Source of the DNA: an uncultured Lachnospiraceae bacterium
GTDB taxonomy: Bacteria > Bacillota > Clostridia > Lachnospirales > Lachnospiraceae
Direction of reading: 5' to 3'
Assembly: GCA_910580005.1 (NCBI GenBank)
Contig: CAJTXH010000014.1
Location: forward strand, 1-34,515
Length of the DNA: 34,515 nucleotides
Under the pieces are notes generated by a model. The model saw only the letters and a program-made list of their open reading frames with translations, was not told the origin of the DNA and did not search any database. Below are positions 25,327-33,032 of the stretch, piece by piece. Made by a program: the position numbers and the translations under genes. Every line of letters begins with the position of its first letter. The stretch's first letter is position 1.

Positions 25327-26238
25327 ATGGACGGTATTAAAAGCAGGATAGAAAGCCTGAAAAAAGAAAAGAATGCAGTTATACTTGCACACTATTATGT
25401 TCCTGGTGAAGTGCAGGAGATTGCGGATTATATTGGTGATTCATTTTATCTAAGCAAGATAGCAAAGGAAGCCAGGCAGGATACAATAATATTCTGCGGT
25501 GTGTCGTTTATGGGGGAAAGTGCCAAGATTTTAAGTCCTGGCAAGCGTGTATTTATGCCAGATACCACTGCTGGCTGCCCTATGGCAAGTATGGCACAGG
25601 CCAGCAGGATAGAAGAAGTACGCAAAGAATATGATGACGTTGCAGTAGTATGTTATATTAATTCTACTGGAGAGCTTAAGAAACATTCAGATGTCTGTGT
25701 AACTTCGGCAAATGCTGTTAAAATAGTTAAGGCGCTTCCTAATAAGAATATATATTTTATACCTGATGAAAACCTTGGGCGTTATGTTGCTTCACAAGTC
25801 CAGGACAAGCACTTTATATTTAATGATGGCTACTGTCCTGTACATGCAGAGGTTTCTAAGGATGATGTAAAGGCAGCAAAGGAAGCACATCCTGGTGCGC
25901 CGCTTCTTGTCCATCCAGAATGCCGTATGGAGATTTTAGAGGAAGCCGCTTATATAGGGAGCACTTCTGGCATAATAGATTATGCCTCTAAAAGCAGTGC
26001 TACAGAATTTATAATAGGTACAGAGCTTGGCGTTATGTATAAACTGGAAAAGGAAAACCCAGATAAGAGGTTTTATCCGCTTATGCCATGCCAGGTCTGC
26101 CAGGATATGAAAAAGATAAATTTAGAAAAAGTGCTTAAATGCATGGAGGAAGAAACAGGGGAGGTAGAAGTGGAGGAAGAATTAAGGAATTCTGCCCTTG
26201 CTTCACTTGACCGTATGCTGGAACTTGCCAGTTTATAG
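25327..26238 (+). CDS. nadA: Quinolinate synthase
   Basis: [4Fe-4S] enzyme that condenses iminoaspartate (from NadB) with dihydroxyacetone phosphate to form quinolinate. The 303 residues match the compact NadA type, with AHYYVPGEVQEIADYIGDS at 21-39, and three likely cluster ligands C84 (TAGCPMASMA), C170 (DGYCPVHAEV) and C255 (MPCQVCQDM), spaced as in structurally known NadA. GGAGG is six bases before the ATG. First gene of nadA-nadB-nadC with a good promoter. The cluster makes the enzyme oxygen-sensitive, in keeping with an anaerobe. Confidence 0.96.
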   Translation: MDGIKSRIESLKKEKNAVILAHYYVPGEVQEIADYIGDSFYLSKIAKEARQDTIIFCGVSFMGESAKILSPGKRVFMPDTTAGCPMASMAQASRIEEVRKEYDDVAVVCYINSTGELKKHSDVCVTSANAVKIVKALPNKNIYFIPDENLGRYVASQVQDKHFIFNDGYCPVHAEVSKDDVKAAKEAHPGAPLLVHPECRMEILEEAAYIGSTSGIIDYASKSSATEFIIGTELGVMYKLEKENPDKRFYPLMPCQVCQDMKKINLEKVLKCMEEETGEVEVEEELRNSALASLDRMLELASL

Positions 26239-26364
26239 ACAAGTACAGGGTAAAATATAGAAGCTGGCAGGTTATGCTGTAAGGTTTCTTGCAGACATAG
26301 GAAAGGATGGCAGTTATATAGCTGCTATAGGCTCCAGAACACTAGGCTGGTGCCAGGTGGTATT

Positions 26365-27681
26365 ATGATTAAAGATACAGATGTTGTCATTGTAGGCACA
26401 GGCGCAGCAGGACTTTTTTGTGCGCTTCATTTTCCGGAAGATATAAAAATACTTATGATAACTAAAGATGCAAAAGACAGGAGTGATTCATTTCTTGCAC
26501 AGGGAGGGATGTGCATGCTCCGTGATGAACAGGATTATAAACAGTATTTTGAAGATACTATGAAAGCAGGGCATTATGAAAATAATGGTAAGTCTGTAGA
26601 AATAATGATTAAATCATCACAGAAGATAGCATCAGAACTTTTGGAATATGGCGTGGAATTTGAGAAAGATGGGGACAGCCTTATGTTTACACGTGAGGGC
26701 GGGCACAGTATGCCACGTATTTTGTTCCATAAAGATATTACAGGCAGGGAAATTACAAGCAAACTCCTGGAAAATGTATCCAGAAGGAAAAACATTGAAA
26801 TTCTCGAATATACTTCAATGCTTGATATTATTTGTGACAAAGATAATAGATGCTGTGGGATTGTAATGTGTAATAAAGATGGCAGCATATCAGCCGCCAG
26901 GGCTTTATATACAGTATTTGCCTGCGGTGGGATTGGAGGGCTTTATAAACACTCAACTAATTTCCGTCATATAACAGGTGATGCGCTTGCTGTTGCATAT
27001 AAACACAATATAGAAATGGAACATGTGGATTATATACAGATACATCCTACTACACTTTATTCTGAAAAACCAGGACGCCGCTTCCTTATTTCAGAGTCAG
27101 TGCGTGGTGAAGGGGCAGTTCTGTTAAATAAAGATAAAAAACGTTTTTGTAACGAACTTAACCCAAGGGATATAGTAACTGCGGATATAAGGAAGCAGAT
27201 GGAAAAGGACGGGATGCCATATGTATGGCTGTCAATGGAAAATATTCCTGAGGATGAAATACGTACACATTTCCCTAATATACTTGAACAGTGTTTAAAA
27301 GAGGGGTATGACCCTGTAAAAGAATATATACCTGTAGTGCCTGCACAGCATTATTTTATGGGAGGCATTAAGGTAAACAGTGACAGCAAAACATCAATGT
27401 CATGTCTTTATGCTGTGGGTGAAACTTCGTGTAATGGTGTGCATGGGCGCAACCGCCTTGCAAGTAATTCGCTTCTTGAATCAATGGTATTTGCAGAAAG
27501 GGCGGCAGATGCAATAAATAAAGAAATGCTGTCAGATGCAAGGAAATATAATAAATTAGATGATGCCGTTTTTTTGCAGCTGGCATGCCTGGAAACTTAC
27601 AGTAATATAGAGAAACTTAGTAATGAATATAAAGAAATAGTGCTTAATGAGATAGAAAAGGAGAGAAAAAGACATGAATGA
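26365..27681 (+). CDS. nadB: L-aspartate oxidase
   Basis: Flavoenzyme oxidising L-aspartate to iminoaspartate for NadA; anaerobes use fumarate as acceptor. The 438 residues show the FAD-binding dinucleotide motif VVIVGTGAAGLF at the N-terminus, the LAQGG stretch, EHVDYIQIHPTTLY, the substrate-site motif RRFLISESVRGEGA, and GETSCNGVHGRNRLASNSLLE near 350-370. It is about 90 residues shorter than E. coli NadB (540), with most of the helical C-terminal domain missing; short NadB occurs in other anaerobes, so this is probably natural. The ATG at 26365 has AGGTGG before it; an in-frame GTG at 26350 is less likely. It overlaps nadC by 8 bases. Confidence 0.94.
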   Translation: MIKDTDVVIVGTGAAGLFCALHFPEDIKILMITKDAKDRSDSFLAQGGMCMLRDEQDYKQYFEDTMKAGHYENNGKSVEIMIKSSQKIASELLEYGVEFEKDGDSLMFTREGGHSMPRILFHKDITGREITSKLLENVSRRKNIEILEYTSMLDIICDKDNRCCGIVMCNKDGSISAARALYTVFACGGIGGLYKHSTNFRHITGDALAVAYKHNIEMEHVDYIQIHPTTLYSEKPGRRFLISESVRGEGAVLLNKDKKRFCNELNPRDIVTADIRKQMEKDGMPYVWLSMENIPEDEIRTHFPNILEQCLKEGYDPVKEYIPVVPAQHYFMGGIKVNSDSKTSMSCLYAVGETSCNGVHGRNRLASNSLLESMVFAERAADAINKEMLSDARKYNKLDDAVFLQLACLETYSNIEKLSNEYKEIVLNEIEKERKRHE

Positions 27682-28528
27682 CCCAGTGGCTTTAAAAATC
27701 AATGCAGACAGGTATATACGGATGGCACTTGAAGAGGATATTACAAGCGGTGATATATCAACAAACTGTGTAATGCCTTCATACCAGAAAGGGCAGGCAG
27801 AACTCATATGCAAACAGGATGGTATAATAGCAGGGCTTGGGGTATTTAAAAGGGTGTTTGAAATGCTTGACAGCACTGTTAGTTTTGATATGCATGTAGA
27901 AGAAGGCGGCAAAGTTAAGAATGGGGAACTTATGGCTGTAGTTACAGGTGATATAAGGGCACTTCTTTCAGGTGAGCGTACAGCGCTTAACTTTCTCCAA
28001 AGGATGAGTGGGATTGCCACATATACTAATTCTATAGTACAGCTTCTTGAGGGAAGTAAAACAACACTTCTTGATACAAGAAAGACAACGCCTAATATGA
28101 GGATTTTTGAGAAATATGCAGTAAAGGCAGGCGGAGGAAGTAACCACCGTTACAATCTTTCAGACGGGGTAATGCTTAAAGACAACCATATAGGCGCAGC
28201 AGGAAGCATTACAAAGGCAGTCCGGATGGCTAGGGCAAATGTATCATTTGTACATAAAATAGAGGTTGAAACAGAAAACCTTGATATGGTGCGTGAAGCG
28301 GCAGAAGCAGGTGCAGATATAATAATGCTTGACAATATGCCGCCAGAAGAAATGAAAGAAGCTGTAAAAATAATAGATGGAAGGGCACTTACAGAATGTT
28401 CAGGCAATGTTACTAAAGAAAATATTAAAAATATAATTGATACAGGTGTGGATTTTGTTTCGTGTGGCGCACTTACGCATTCAGCACCAATACTGGATAT
28501 TTCATTAAAGAATTTACATGCTGTTTAG
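27674..28528 (+). CDS. nadC: Quinolinate phosphoribosyltransferase (decarboxylating)
   Basis: Converts quinolinate and PRPP to nicotinate mononucleotide, the last dedicated step of de novo NAD synthesis. The 284 residues have the family motifs ALEEDITSGDIST, SGERTALNFLQRMSGIAT, LDTRKTTPNMRIFEKYAV, GGSNHRYNLSDGVMLKDNHI and ADIIMLDNMPPEE. Its ATG lies inside the end of nadB (8-base overlap), a clear sign of translational coupling; GAGAG precedes it. A strong hairpin terminator follows. Confidence 0.97.
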   Translation: MNDPVALKINADRYIRMALEEDITSGDISTNCVMPSYQKGQAELICKQDGIIAGLGVFKRVFEMLDSTVSFDMHVEEGGKVKNGELMAVVTGDIRALLSGERTALNFLQRMSGIATYTNSIVQLLEGSKTTLLDTRKTTPNMRIFEKYAVKAGGGSNHRYNLSDGVMLKDNHIGAAGSITKAVRMARANVSFVHKIEVETENLDMVREAAEAGADIIMLDNMPPEEMKEAVKIIDGRALTECSGNVTKENIKNIIDTGVDFVSCGALTHSAPILDISLKNLHAV

Positions 28529-28558
28529 CATATTTTGCTATTAACTTATATAAAATAT

Positions 28559-28597
28559 ATGCAGTTCCCAGATAAAATACTTATCTGGGAACTGCAT
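28559..28597. terminator. Bidirectional terminator between nadC and xylB
   Basis: Perfect 17-bp stem (28559-28575 with 28581-28597), loop aatac, AT-rich on both flanks. It ends both the nadABC transcript and the convergent xylB transcript. Confidence 0.88.
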
Positions 28598-28626
28598 TAT
28601 ATTGTATTAATGTTTTCTGCAATATT

Positions 28627-30156
28627 TTACAATTTTGCAATTTCTTTATACTGTTCTTTCAGGCTGCTATAAAGATTTTTATATATTTTATGGAATTTAT
28701 TGTATTGTGCATTATTACCCATATCTGGTTTGCATTCTTTTTCTGGGTCTTTATGAATCATTTTGCGGCAGGCTTCTTCAACACTTGGGTATAATCCAGC
28801 ACCAACGCCTGCAAGTATTGCAACACCAAGTGCAGGCCCTTCTGTGGCTGTAACAGTATTTACATCACAGCCATACATATCAGCCATCATCTGGCGTTGT
28901 ACAGCATTTTTTGCACCGCCGCCGCATGCCATCATATCATCAGCCTTTACACCCATTTCCTGGAGTATATCCCTGCAGTCTGTAAGTGAATAACACACAC
29001 CCTCCATAACAGCACGTGCAATATCAGCTTTGCTGTGCATGCTTGAAAGCCCGAAAAGTACACCACGGCAGTCAGGGTCAAGATGAGGTGTACGCTCGCC
29101 ATTCAGGTAAGGCAGATAAAGCAGCCTGTTAGCGCCGATTGGGGTCTTTTCTACATCAGCATTAATAAGGTCAAATACGCTGCAGCCTTTTTCCTCTGCT
29201 TCCTGCTTATATGCCGTCCCCATATTGTCAAGATACCATGAAAGTGAGTAGCCGGCTGCCTGGGTTACGCCCATTACATGCCATGCGCCAGGTACTGCGC
29301 AGCAGAAAGTGTGCACACGTCCCTGTGGGTCTATTGAAATTTTGCTTGAATGTGCATATACAACACCGCTTGTTCCAATGGTAGTAAATGCCTTTCCGTC
29401 TTCTACAACACCTGTGCCAACAGCAGCAGCAGCATTATCACCTGCACCGCCAACTACAACTGTAGAAGCAGAAAGCCCTGTTTTTTCTGCAATTTCTGGC
29501 AGTATAGTCCCTGTTACTTCTGGCGATTCATATACTTTTGCAAGCAGGCTCTTATCAATGCCAAGTTTATCCAGTACCTCATCAGACCATTGGCGTGCTG
29601 GTACATCAAGAAGCTGCATTCCAGAGGCATCAGATACTTCTGTTGCAAATTCACCAGTAAGTATATATCGTACATAGTCTTTTGGAAGGAGAATATGTCT
29701 GCATTTAGCATAGTTTTCAGGTTCATTATTACGTACCCATAAGATTTTAGAAGCAGTAAAACCTGTCATTGCAGGGTTTGCAGTTATCTCTACAAGGCGT
29801 TTTGCGCCAATTTTTGCTGTCATTTCTTCACATTCTTTTCCAGTACGCTGGTCGCACCATATAATAGAAGGACGTATAACATCACCATTTTCATCAAGCA
29901 TTACAAGCCCATGCATCTGCCCGGATATGCCAAGACCCTTGATATCATCCGCATTTACACCAGACTCTTTAACAACCCTTGATATAGTTTCAATGGCAGC
30001 ATCACGCCAGTCCTCAGGTTTCTGTTCTGCCCACCCGTTGTTTGGCGTATAAAGGGGATATTCTTTACCTGCTGAAGCTATAACATCCCCGTTTTCATTA
30101 AATAAAACTGTCTTTGTGGAAGAAGTTCCCAAATCAATGCCAATTAAGTAATTCAT
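28627..30156 (-). CDS. xylB: Xylulokinase (FGGY family)
   Basis: Phosphorylates D-xylulose to xylulose-5-phosphate, feeding the pentose phosphate pathway. The 509 residues are normal length: N-terminal ATPase fold with YLIGIDLGTSSTKTVLFN, the xylulokinase-type segment GQMHGLVMLDENGDVIRP with WCDQRT, and C-terminal FGGY domain with GVCYSLTDCRDI and the ATP-binding ACGGGAKNAVQRQMMADMYG. In-frame ATGs lie up to 78 bases upstream, but the ATG at 30154-30156 matches family N-termini and has AAAGGA upstream. FGGY kinases are hard to separate by eye (xylulose, ribulose, rhamnulose); the overall match favours XylB. It is downstream of a FucI-family isomerase, likely in one operon. Confidence 0.88.
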   Translation of the reverse strand: MNYLIGIDLGTSSTKTVLFNENGDVIASAGKEYPLYTPNNGWAEQKPEDWRDAAIETISRVVKESGVNADDIKGLGISGQMHGLVMLDENGDVIRPSIIWCDQRTGKECEEMTAKIGAKRLVEITANPAMTGFTASKILWVRNNEPENYAKCRHILLPKDYVRYILTGEFATEVSDASGMQLLDVPARQWSDEVLDKLGIDKSLLAKVYESPEVTGTILPEIAEKTGLSASTVVVGGAGDNAAAAVGTGVVEDGKAFTTIGTSGVVYAHSSKISIDPQGRVHTFCCAVPGAWHVMGVTQAAGYSLSWYLDNMGTAYKQEAEEKGCSVFDLINADVEKTPIGANRLLYLPYLNGERTPHLDPDCRGVLFGLSSMHSKADIARAVMEGVCYSLTDCRDILQEMGVKADDMMACGGGAKNAVQRQMMADMYGCDVNTVTATEGPALGVAILAGVGAGLYPSVEEACRKMIHKDPEKECKPDMGNNAQYNKFHKIYKNLYSSLKEQYKEIAKL

Positions 30157-30264
30157 TCTAAAATATCCTTTCATAATTAAGTCATGCGGATATATGCAGT
30201 CCGCTATGTTATCTGTATGGTTACAGGGCAGCATGGGTTTTAAATATGCTGCTTGTAAATAACA

Positions 30265-30287
30265 GGCGGCAGCATAAAGCTACCGCC
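30265..30287 (-). terminator. Hairpin between the isomerase and xylB genes
   Basis: ggcggcagc (30265-30273) and gctaccgcc (30279-30287) form a nine-pair stem with a 5-base loop. On the minus-strand RNA the only mismatch becomes a U-G wobble. No strong T run follows, so it may be a partial terminator or processing site that lowers xylB expression relative to the isomerase. Confidence 0.5.
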
Positions 30288-30325
30288 CATATAATGCATA
30301 TCCTGTATCATGCACTAGGACAAGA

Positions 30326-31816
30326 TTATGCAAATGGATTTTCTGTTTTATAAAGCATTCCTTTTGGCTGGTTGAAACCGATTTCATCAATATCAACACC
30401 AATATACTTAAATACTTCATATAATGTTTTGCCAAAGTGTCCAAAGGCAACAGCGCCATGATGAGGATAGTTGCCTTCAATAAGTACATGGCGGTAGAAA
30501 CGTCCCATTTCAGGAATAGCGAAAATTCCAATAGCACCGAATGAACGTGTAGCAACAGGAAGGACTTCACCTTGTGCAATATATCCACGGAGTTTTGCAT
30601 CAGCAGTGCTCTGGAGACGGAAGAATGTAATATCGCCAGGGATTATATCACCTTCAAGAGTGCCGTTTGTAACTTCAATAGGAAGTGAACGTGCCATAAT
30701 CATCTGGTACTTCATTTCGCATGAAGAAAGCTTGCTTGAAGCTGTATTGCCGCAGTGGAAAGCCATAAATGTATCTTTCTGTGTATAGTTAAATTTCTTC
30801 TCAATATCTTCTGTAAATATATCAGCAGGTACAGAGTTGTTAATATCAAGAAGAGTAACAGCATCTTCACTAACTACAGTTCCGATAAATTCACTTAGGC
30901 AGCCATAAATATCAACTTCACAAGAAACAGGTATTCCCATTTTTGTAAGGCGGCTGTTTACATAACATGGAACAAATCCAAACTGTGTCTGGAATGCAGG
31001 CCAGCATTTGCCAGCAATGGCAACAAATTCCCTGTAGCCCCTATGTTCCTCAATCCAGTCAAGAAGAGTAAGTTCATACTGTGCAAGTTTTTCAAGGATT
31101 TCAGGTTTCTTATTGCCTGCACCAAGTTCTTCCTCCATATCCTTAATAACACCAGGAATACGGTCATCACCAGCATGTTTATTAAATGCCTCAAATAAAT
31201 CAAGCTCTGAGTTTTCTTCAATTTCAACGCCAATATTATAAAGCTGCTTGATAGGTGCATTACATGCAAGGAAGTTAAGAGGGCGTGGGCCGAAGCTTAT
31301 AATCTTAAGGTGTGTTAAGCCATATACAGCACGTGCAATAGGAACAAACTCATGAATCATGTCAGCACACTCTTCTGCTGTGCCTACAGGATATTCAGGA
31401 ATATAAGCATGTACATTGCGGAGCTTTAAGTTATAGCTTGCATTAAGCATTCCACAGTAAGCATCACCACGCCCCTGGATAAGACCGCCGTCTTTAGAGG
31501 TTTCCTCAGCAGCAGCAACAAACATCTTAGGGCCTTCAAAATGTTTAGCCAGAAGAGTTTCAGAGATTTCTGGGCCAAAGTTGCCTAAATATACACAAAG
31601 TGCATTACACCCAGCTTTCTTAATGTCTTCAAGGGCTTGTACCATATGGATTTCGCTTTCAACTATGCATACAGGACATTCGTAAATATCCTCAGCACCA
31701 TACTTATCTGTGTAAGCTTTGATAAGGTTTTGCCTCCTTGTAACTGAGAGTGTTTCAGGGAAGCAGTCCCTGCTTACTGCGACGATACCAATTTTGATTT
31801 TTGGCAGATTATTCAT
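30326..31816 (-). CDS. L-fucose/L-arabinose isomerase-family sugar isomerase
   Basis: A 496-residue aldose-ketose isomerase of the FucI/AraA superfamily. Residues 1-170 form the N-terminal Rossmann-like domain (IKIGIVAVSRDCFPETL; CVYLGNFGPEIS). The C-terminal half carries probable Mn ligands E300 (VSCEVDIYG) and D324 (LLDINN), 24 residues apart exactly as E337 and D361 in E. coli FucI, plus a His-rich site (YPHHGAVAFGHFG, H452-H460) matching the third ligand. E. coli FucI is about 590 residues, so this is a shorter subfamily. The substrate is not known; a neighbouring xylulokinase suggests it yields a ketopentose such as D-xylulose. The ATG is preceded by AAGGA at a long spacing. It is the first gene of the pair. 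Confidence 0.82.
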   Translation of the reverse strand: MNNLPKIKIGIVAVSRDCFPETLSVTRRQNLIKAYTDKYGAEDIYECPVCIVESEIHMVQALEDIKKAGCNALCVYLGNFGPEISETLLAKHFEGPKMFVAAAEETSKDGGLIQGRGDAYCGMLNASYNLKLRNVHAYIPEYPVGTAEECADMIHEFVPIARAVYGLTHLKIISFGPRPLNFLACNAPIKQLYNIGVEIEENSELDLFEAFNKHAGDDRIPGVIKDMEEELGAGNKKPEILEKLAQYELTLLDWIEEHRGYREFVAIAGKCWPAFQTQFGFVPCYVNSRLTKMGIPVSCEVDIYGCLSEFIGTVVSEDAVTLLDINNSVPADIFTEDIEKKFNYTQKDTFMAFHCGNTASSKLSSCEMKYQMIMARSLPIEVTNGTLEGDIIPGDITFFRLQSTADAKLRGYIAQGEVLPVATRSFGAIGIFAIPEMGRFYRHVLIEGNYPHHGAVAFGHFGKTLYEVFKYIGVDIDEIGFNQPKGMLYKTENPFA

Positions 31817-31861
31817 TTTATAAACCGTCCTTTCTTAAATATAGTTTATTGATATTTTGAT

Positions 31862-31908
31862 TAATATTTGCCTGTATAATACTTAAAAATTTTTATTGGC
31901 AAATATTA
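31862..31908 (-). promoter_or_regulatory. Inverted repeat around the predicted promoter of the sugar operon
   Basis: Perfect 11-bp arms (31862-31872 taatatttgcc and 31898-31908 ggcaaatatta) with a 25-base spacer. On the minus strand, TTGCCA overlaps the upstream arm and could be the -35, and TATTAT or TATACA in the spacer could be the -10. A repressor binding both arms would cover the promoter, as expected for sugar-inducible control. The regulator is not in the window. Confidence 0.5.
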
Positions 31909-32054
31909 CAATCTTCACTTCTCCATTCTATTACATTTTAATATATTTTGCAATAAAAATAAGTTTAAACATGGTGCATTTTTGTAAAAAATATAGTAAA
32001 ATAATACATAAAGGGACTTTATATGATATATATAGCATTGGGGGAGTGTATATA

Positions 32055-32546
32055 ATGGGGCAGATAATTGTAGGTATTGCAGATATGAAAGTAGGAAGCG
32101 GGAGTGATGAACTTGTTACATATGCCCTTGGCTCATGCGTAGGGGTGTGTATGTATGATGAAACAGTGCAGGCAGGAGGGATGCTTCATGCGATGCTTCC
32201 CAAATCAGGCATGCACACAGAACTGGCAAACTCATATAAGTATGTTGATACTGGGATTATACAGCTCTACAGGCTTTTATGCAGGCGTGGGGCAGGAATT
32301 GGCAGGATTAAGGCAAAAATTATAGGCGGGGCAAGAATGTTTGGATTTGGCATATCTGCCACGTCTGCCATGGCAGCAGATATAGGAACATTAAATATAA
32401 GAGAAACAAAAAAGTATCTTTTGAAACTTGGGGTTCCAATAACCGCAGAAATGACAGGCGGAAGCACAGGGCGTACTGTTTATTTCATAGCTGGTACAGG
32501 GGAAGTAACAATCAGGACAACAGAGAACCAAAGATTTGTAATATAG
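32055..32546 (+). CDS. cheD: Chemoreceptor glutamine deamidase CheD
   Basis: Deamidates specific Gln residues of chemoreceptors and also interacts with CheC in adaptation. The 163 residues match CheD with the catalytic set C28 (LGSCVGVC), H45 (GGMLHAMLP) and T22, each one position off from the known triad of T. maritima CheD (C27, H44, T21). GGARMFGFG and LNIRETKKYLLKLGVPI are further family matches. The frame extends 53 codons upstream, but that part reads like translated AT-rich spacer; the ATG at 32055 has GGGGGAG eight bases before it and a family N-terminus. A terminator follows, so it is a single-gene unit. Confidence 0.94.
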   Translation: MGQIIVGIADMKVGSGSDELVTYALGSCVGVCMYDETVQAGGMLHAMLPKSGMHTELANSYKYVDTGIIQLYRLLCRRGAGIGRIKAKIIGGARMFGFGISATSAMAADIGTLNIRETKKYLLKLGVPITAEMTGGSTGRTVYFIAGTGEVTIRTTENQRFVI

Positions 32547-32642
32547 AAGGTGTACAAGAAGCAGATGCAGCAGAAATACCAGAAGATGCATATGGAGTTG
32601 GAAGTATTGCATGAATGCATGTGGTGAAGCAAAAAATTAAGA

Positions 32643-32688
32643 AAGAAAGTCCTGATACAGGTTTTGCATCCTGTAGTGGGGCTTTCTT
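32643..32688 (+). terminator. Terminator of cheD
   Basis: Outer stem aagaaagtcct (32643-32653) with ggggctttctt (32678-32688), two G-U pairs, and an inner stem tacagg/cctgta (32656-32661, 32670-32675). Followed by attttg. About 100 bases past the cheD stop. Confidence 0.65.
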
Positions 32689-32755
32689 AAATTTTGTGGG
32701 AATCTGTATAGTATTACTTTACTTATTTTTATTTAAAAGTATTTGGTTCTGTAAC

Positions 32756-32936
32756 GCAATTTTAATATTCAAGTAAAATTATTCCATACAGGGGCACGCT
32801 TCCGCTACGTTGGCACACACAATGGTGCATAATATCCCTGTGTTCTTACAGAACACCGGATACGGGATATAAGCACCAGCGGTGCCAAAGTGCCCCTTTT
32901 ATGGAATAATGTTTTACTTGAATATTGTAAAATTGC
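32756..32936. repeat. 181-bp nested palindromic element
   Basis: Nearly the whole stretch folds on itself. Outer arms 32756-32788 and 32900-32936 are complementary except for two 2-base insertions. Inside, ggggcac/gtgcccc (32791-32797, 32890-32896), ttggcac/gtgccaa (32810-32816, 32882-32888), ggtgc/gcacc (32824-32828, 32873-32877), atatccc/gggatat (32832-32838, 32864-32870) and gtgttc/gaacac (32840-32845, 32851-32856) pair in order, closing on loop ttaca. Two stretches stay unpaired: 32798-32809 (gcttccgctacg) and 32857-32863 (cggatac). No reading frame. It may be a MITE-like mobile element or a structured RNA. Confidence 0.75.
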
Positions 32937-32980
32937 TGTATAATGCTAAATTTTCAGATGGCTAGTATTTATAAAACATA

Positions 32981-33002
32981 TATGGAATGATTTTACTTCA
33001 AT
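32981..33002. repeat. Third copy of the palindrome arm at the IS left end
   Basis: Twenty of 22 bases match the reverse complement of the left arm of the 181-bp palindrome (tatggaat, one change, attttactt, one change, aat). Its last seven bases overlap the terminal inverted repeat of the insertion sequence. Confidence 0.5.
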
Positions 33003-33018
33003 TAGTCTTTTGGACATA
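32996..33018 (+). repeat. Left terminal inverted repeat of the IS
   Basis: Perfect 23-bp inverted match to 34492-34514. It lies just past the end of the transposase gene. Confidence 0.9.
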
Positions 33019-33032
33019 TTATAAAAAATCTG

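Noticed and set aside
31896..32054. N-terminal extension of cheD by 53 residues
   Set aside because: Hydrophobic, AT-derived translation unlike CheD; the ATG at 32055 has a good ribosome binding site and matches the family start and catalytic spacing.
32550..32627. A 25-codon GTG-start frame after cheD rich in Lys, Gln and Met
   Set aside because: No ribosome binding site independent of the start, very short, and it runs up to the cheD terminator; more likely trailer sequence.
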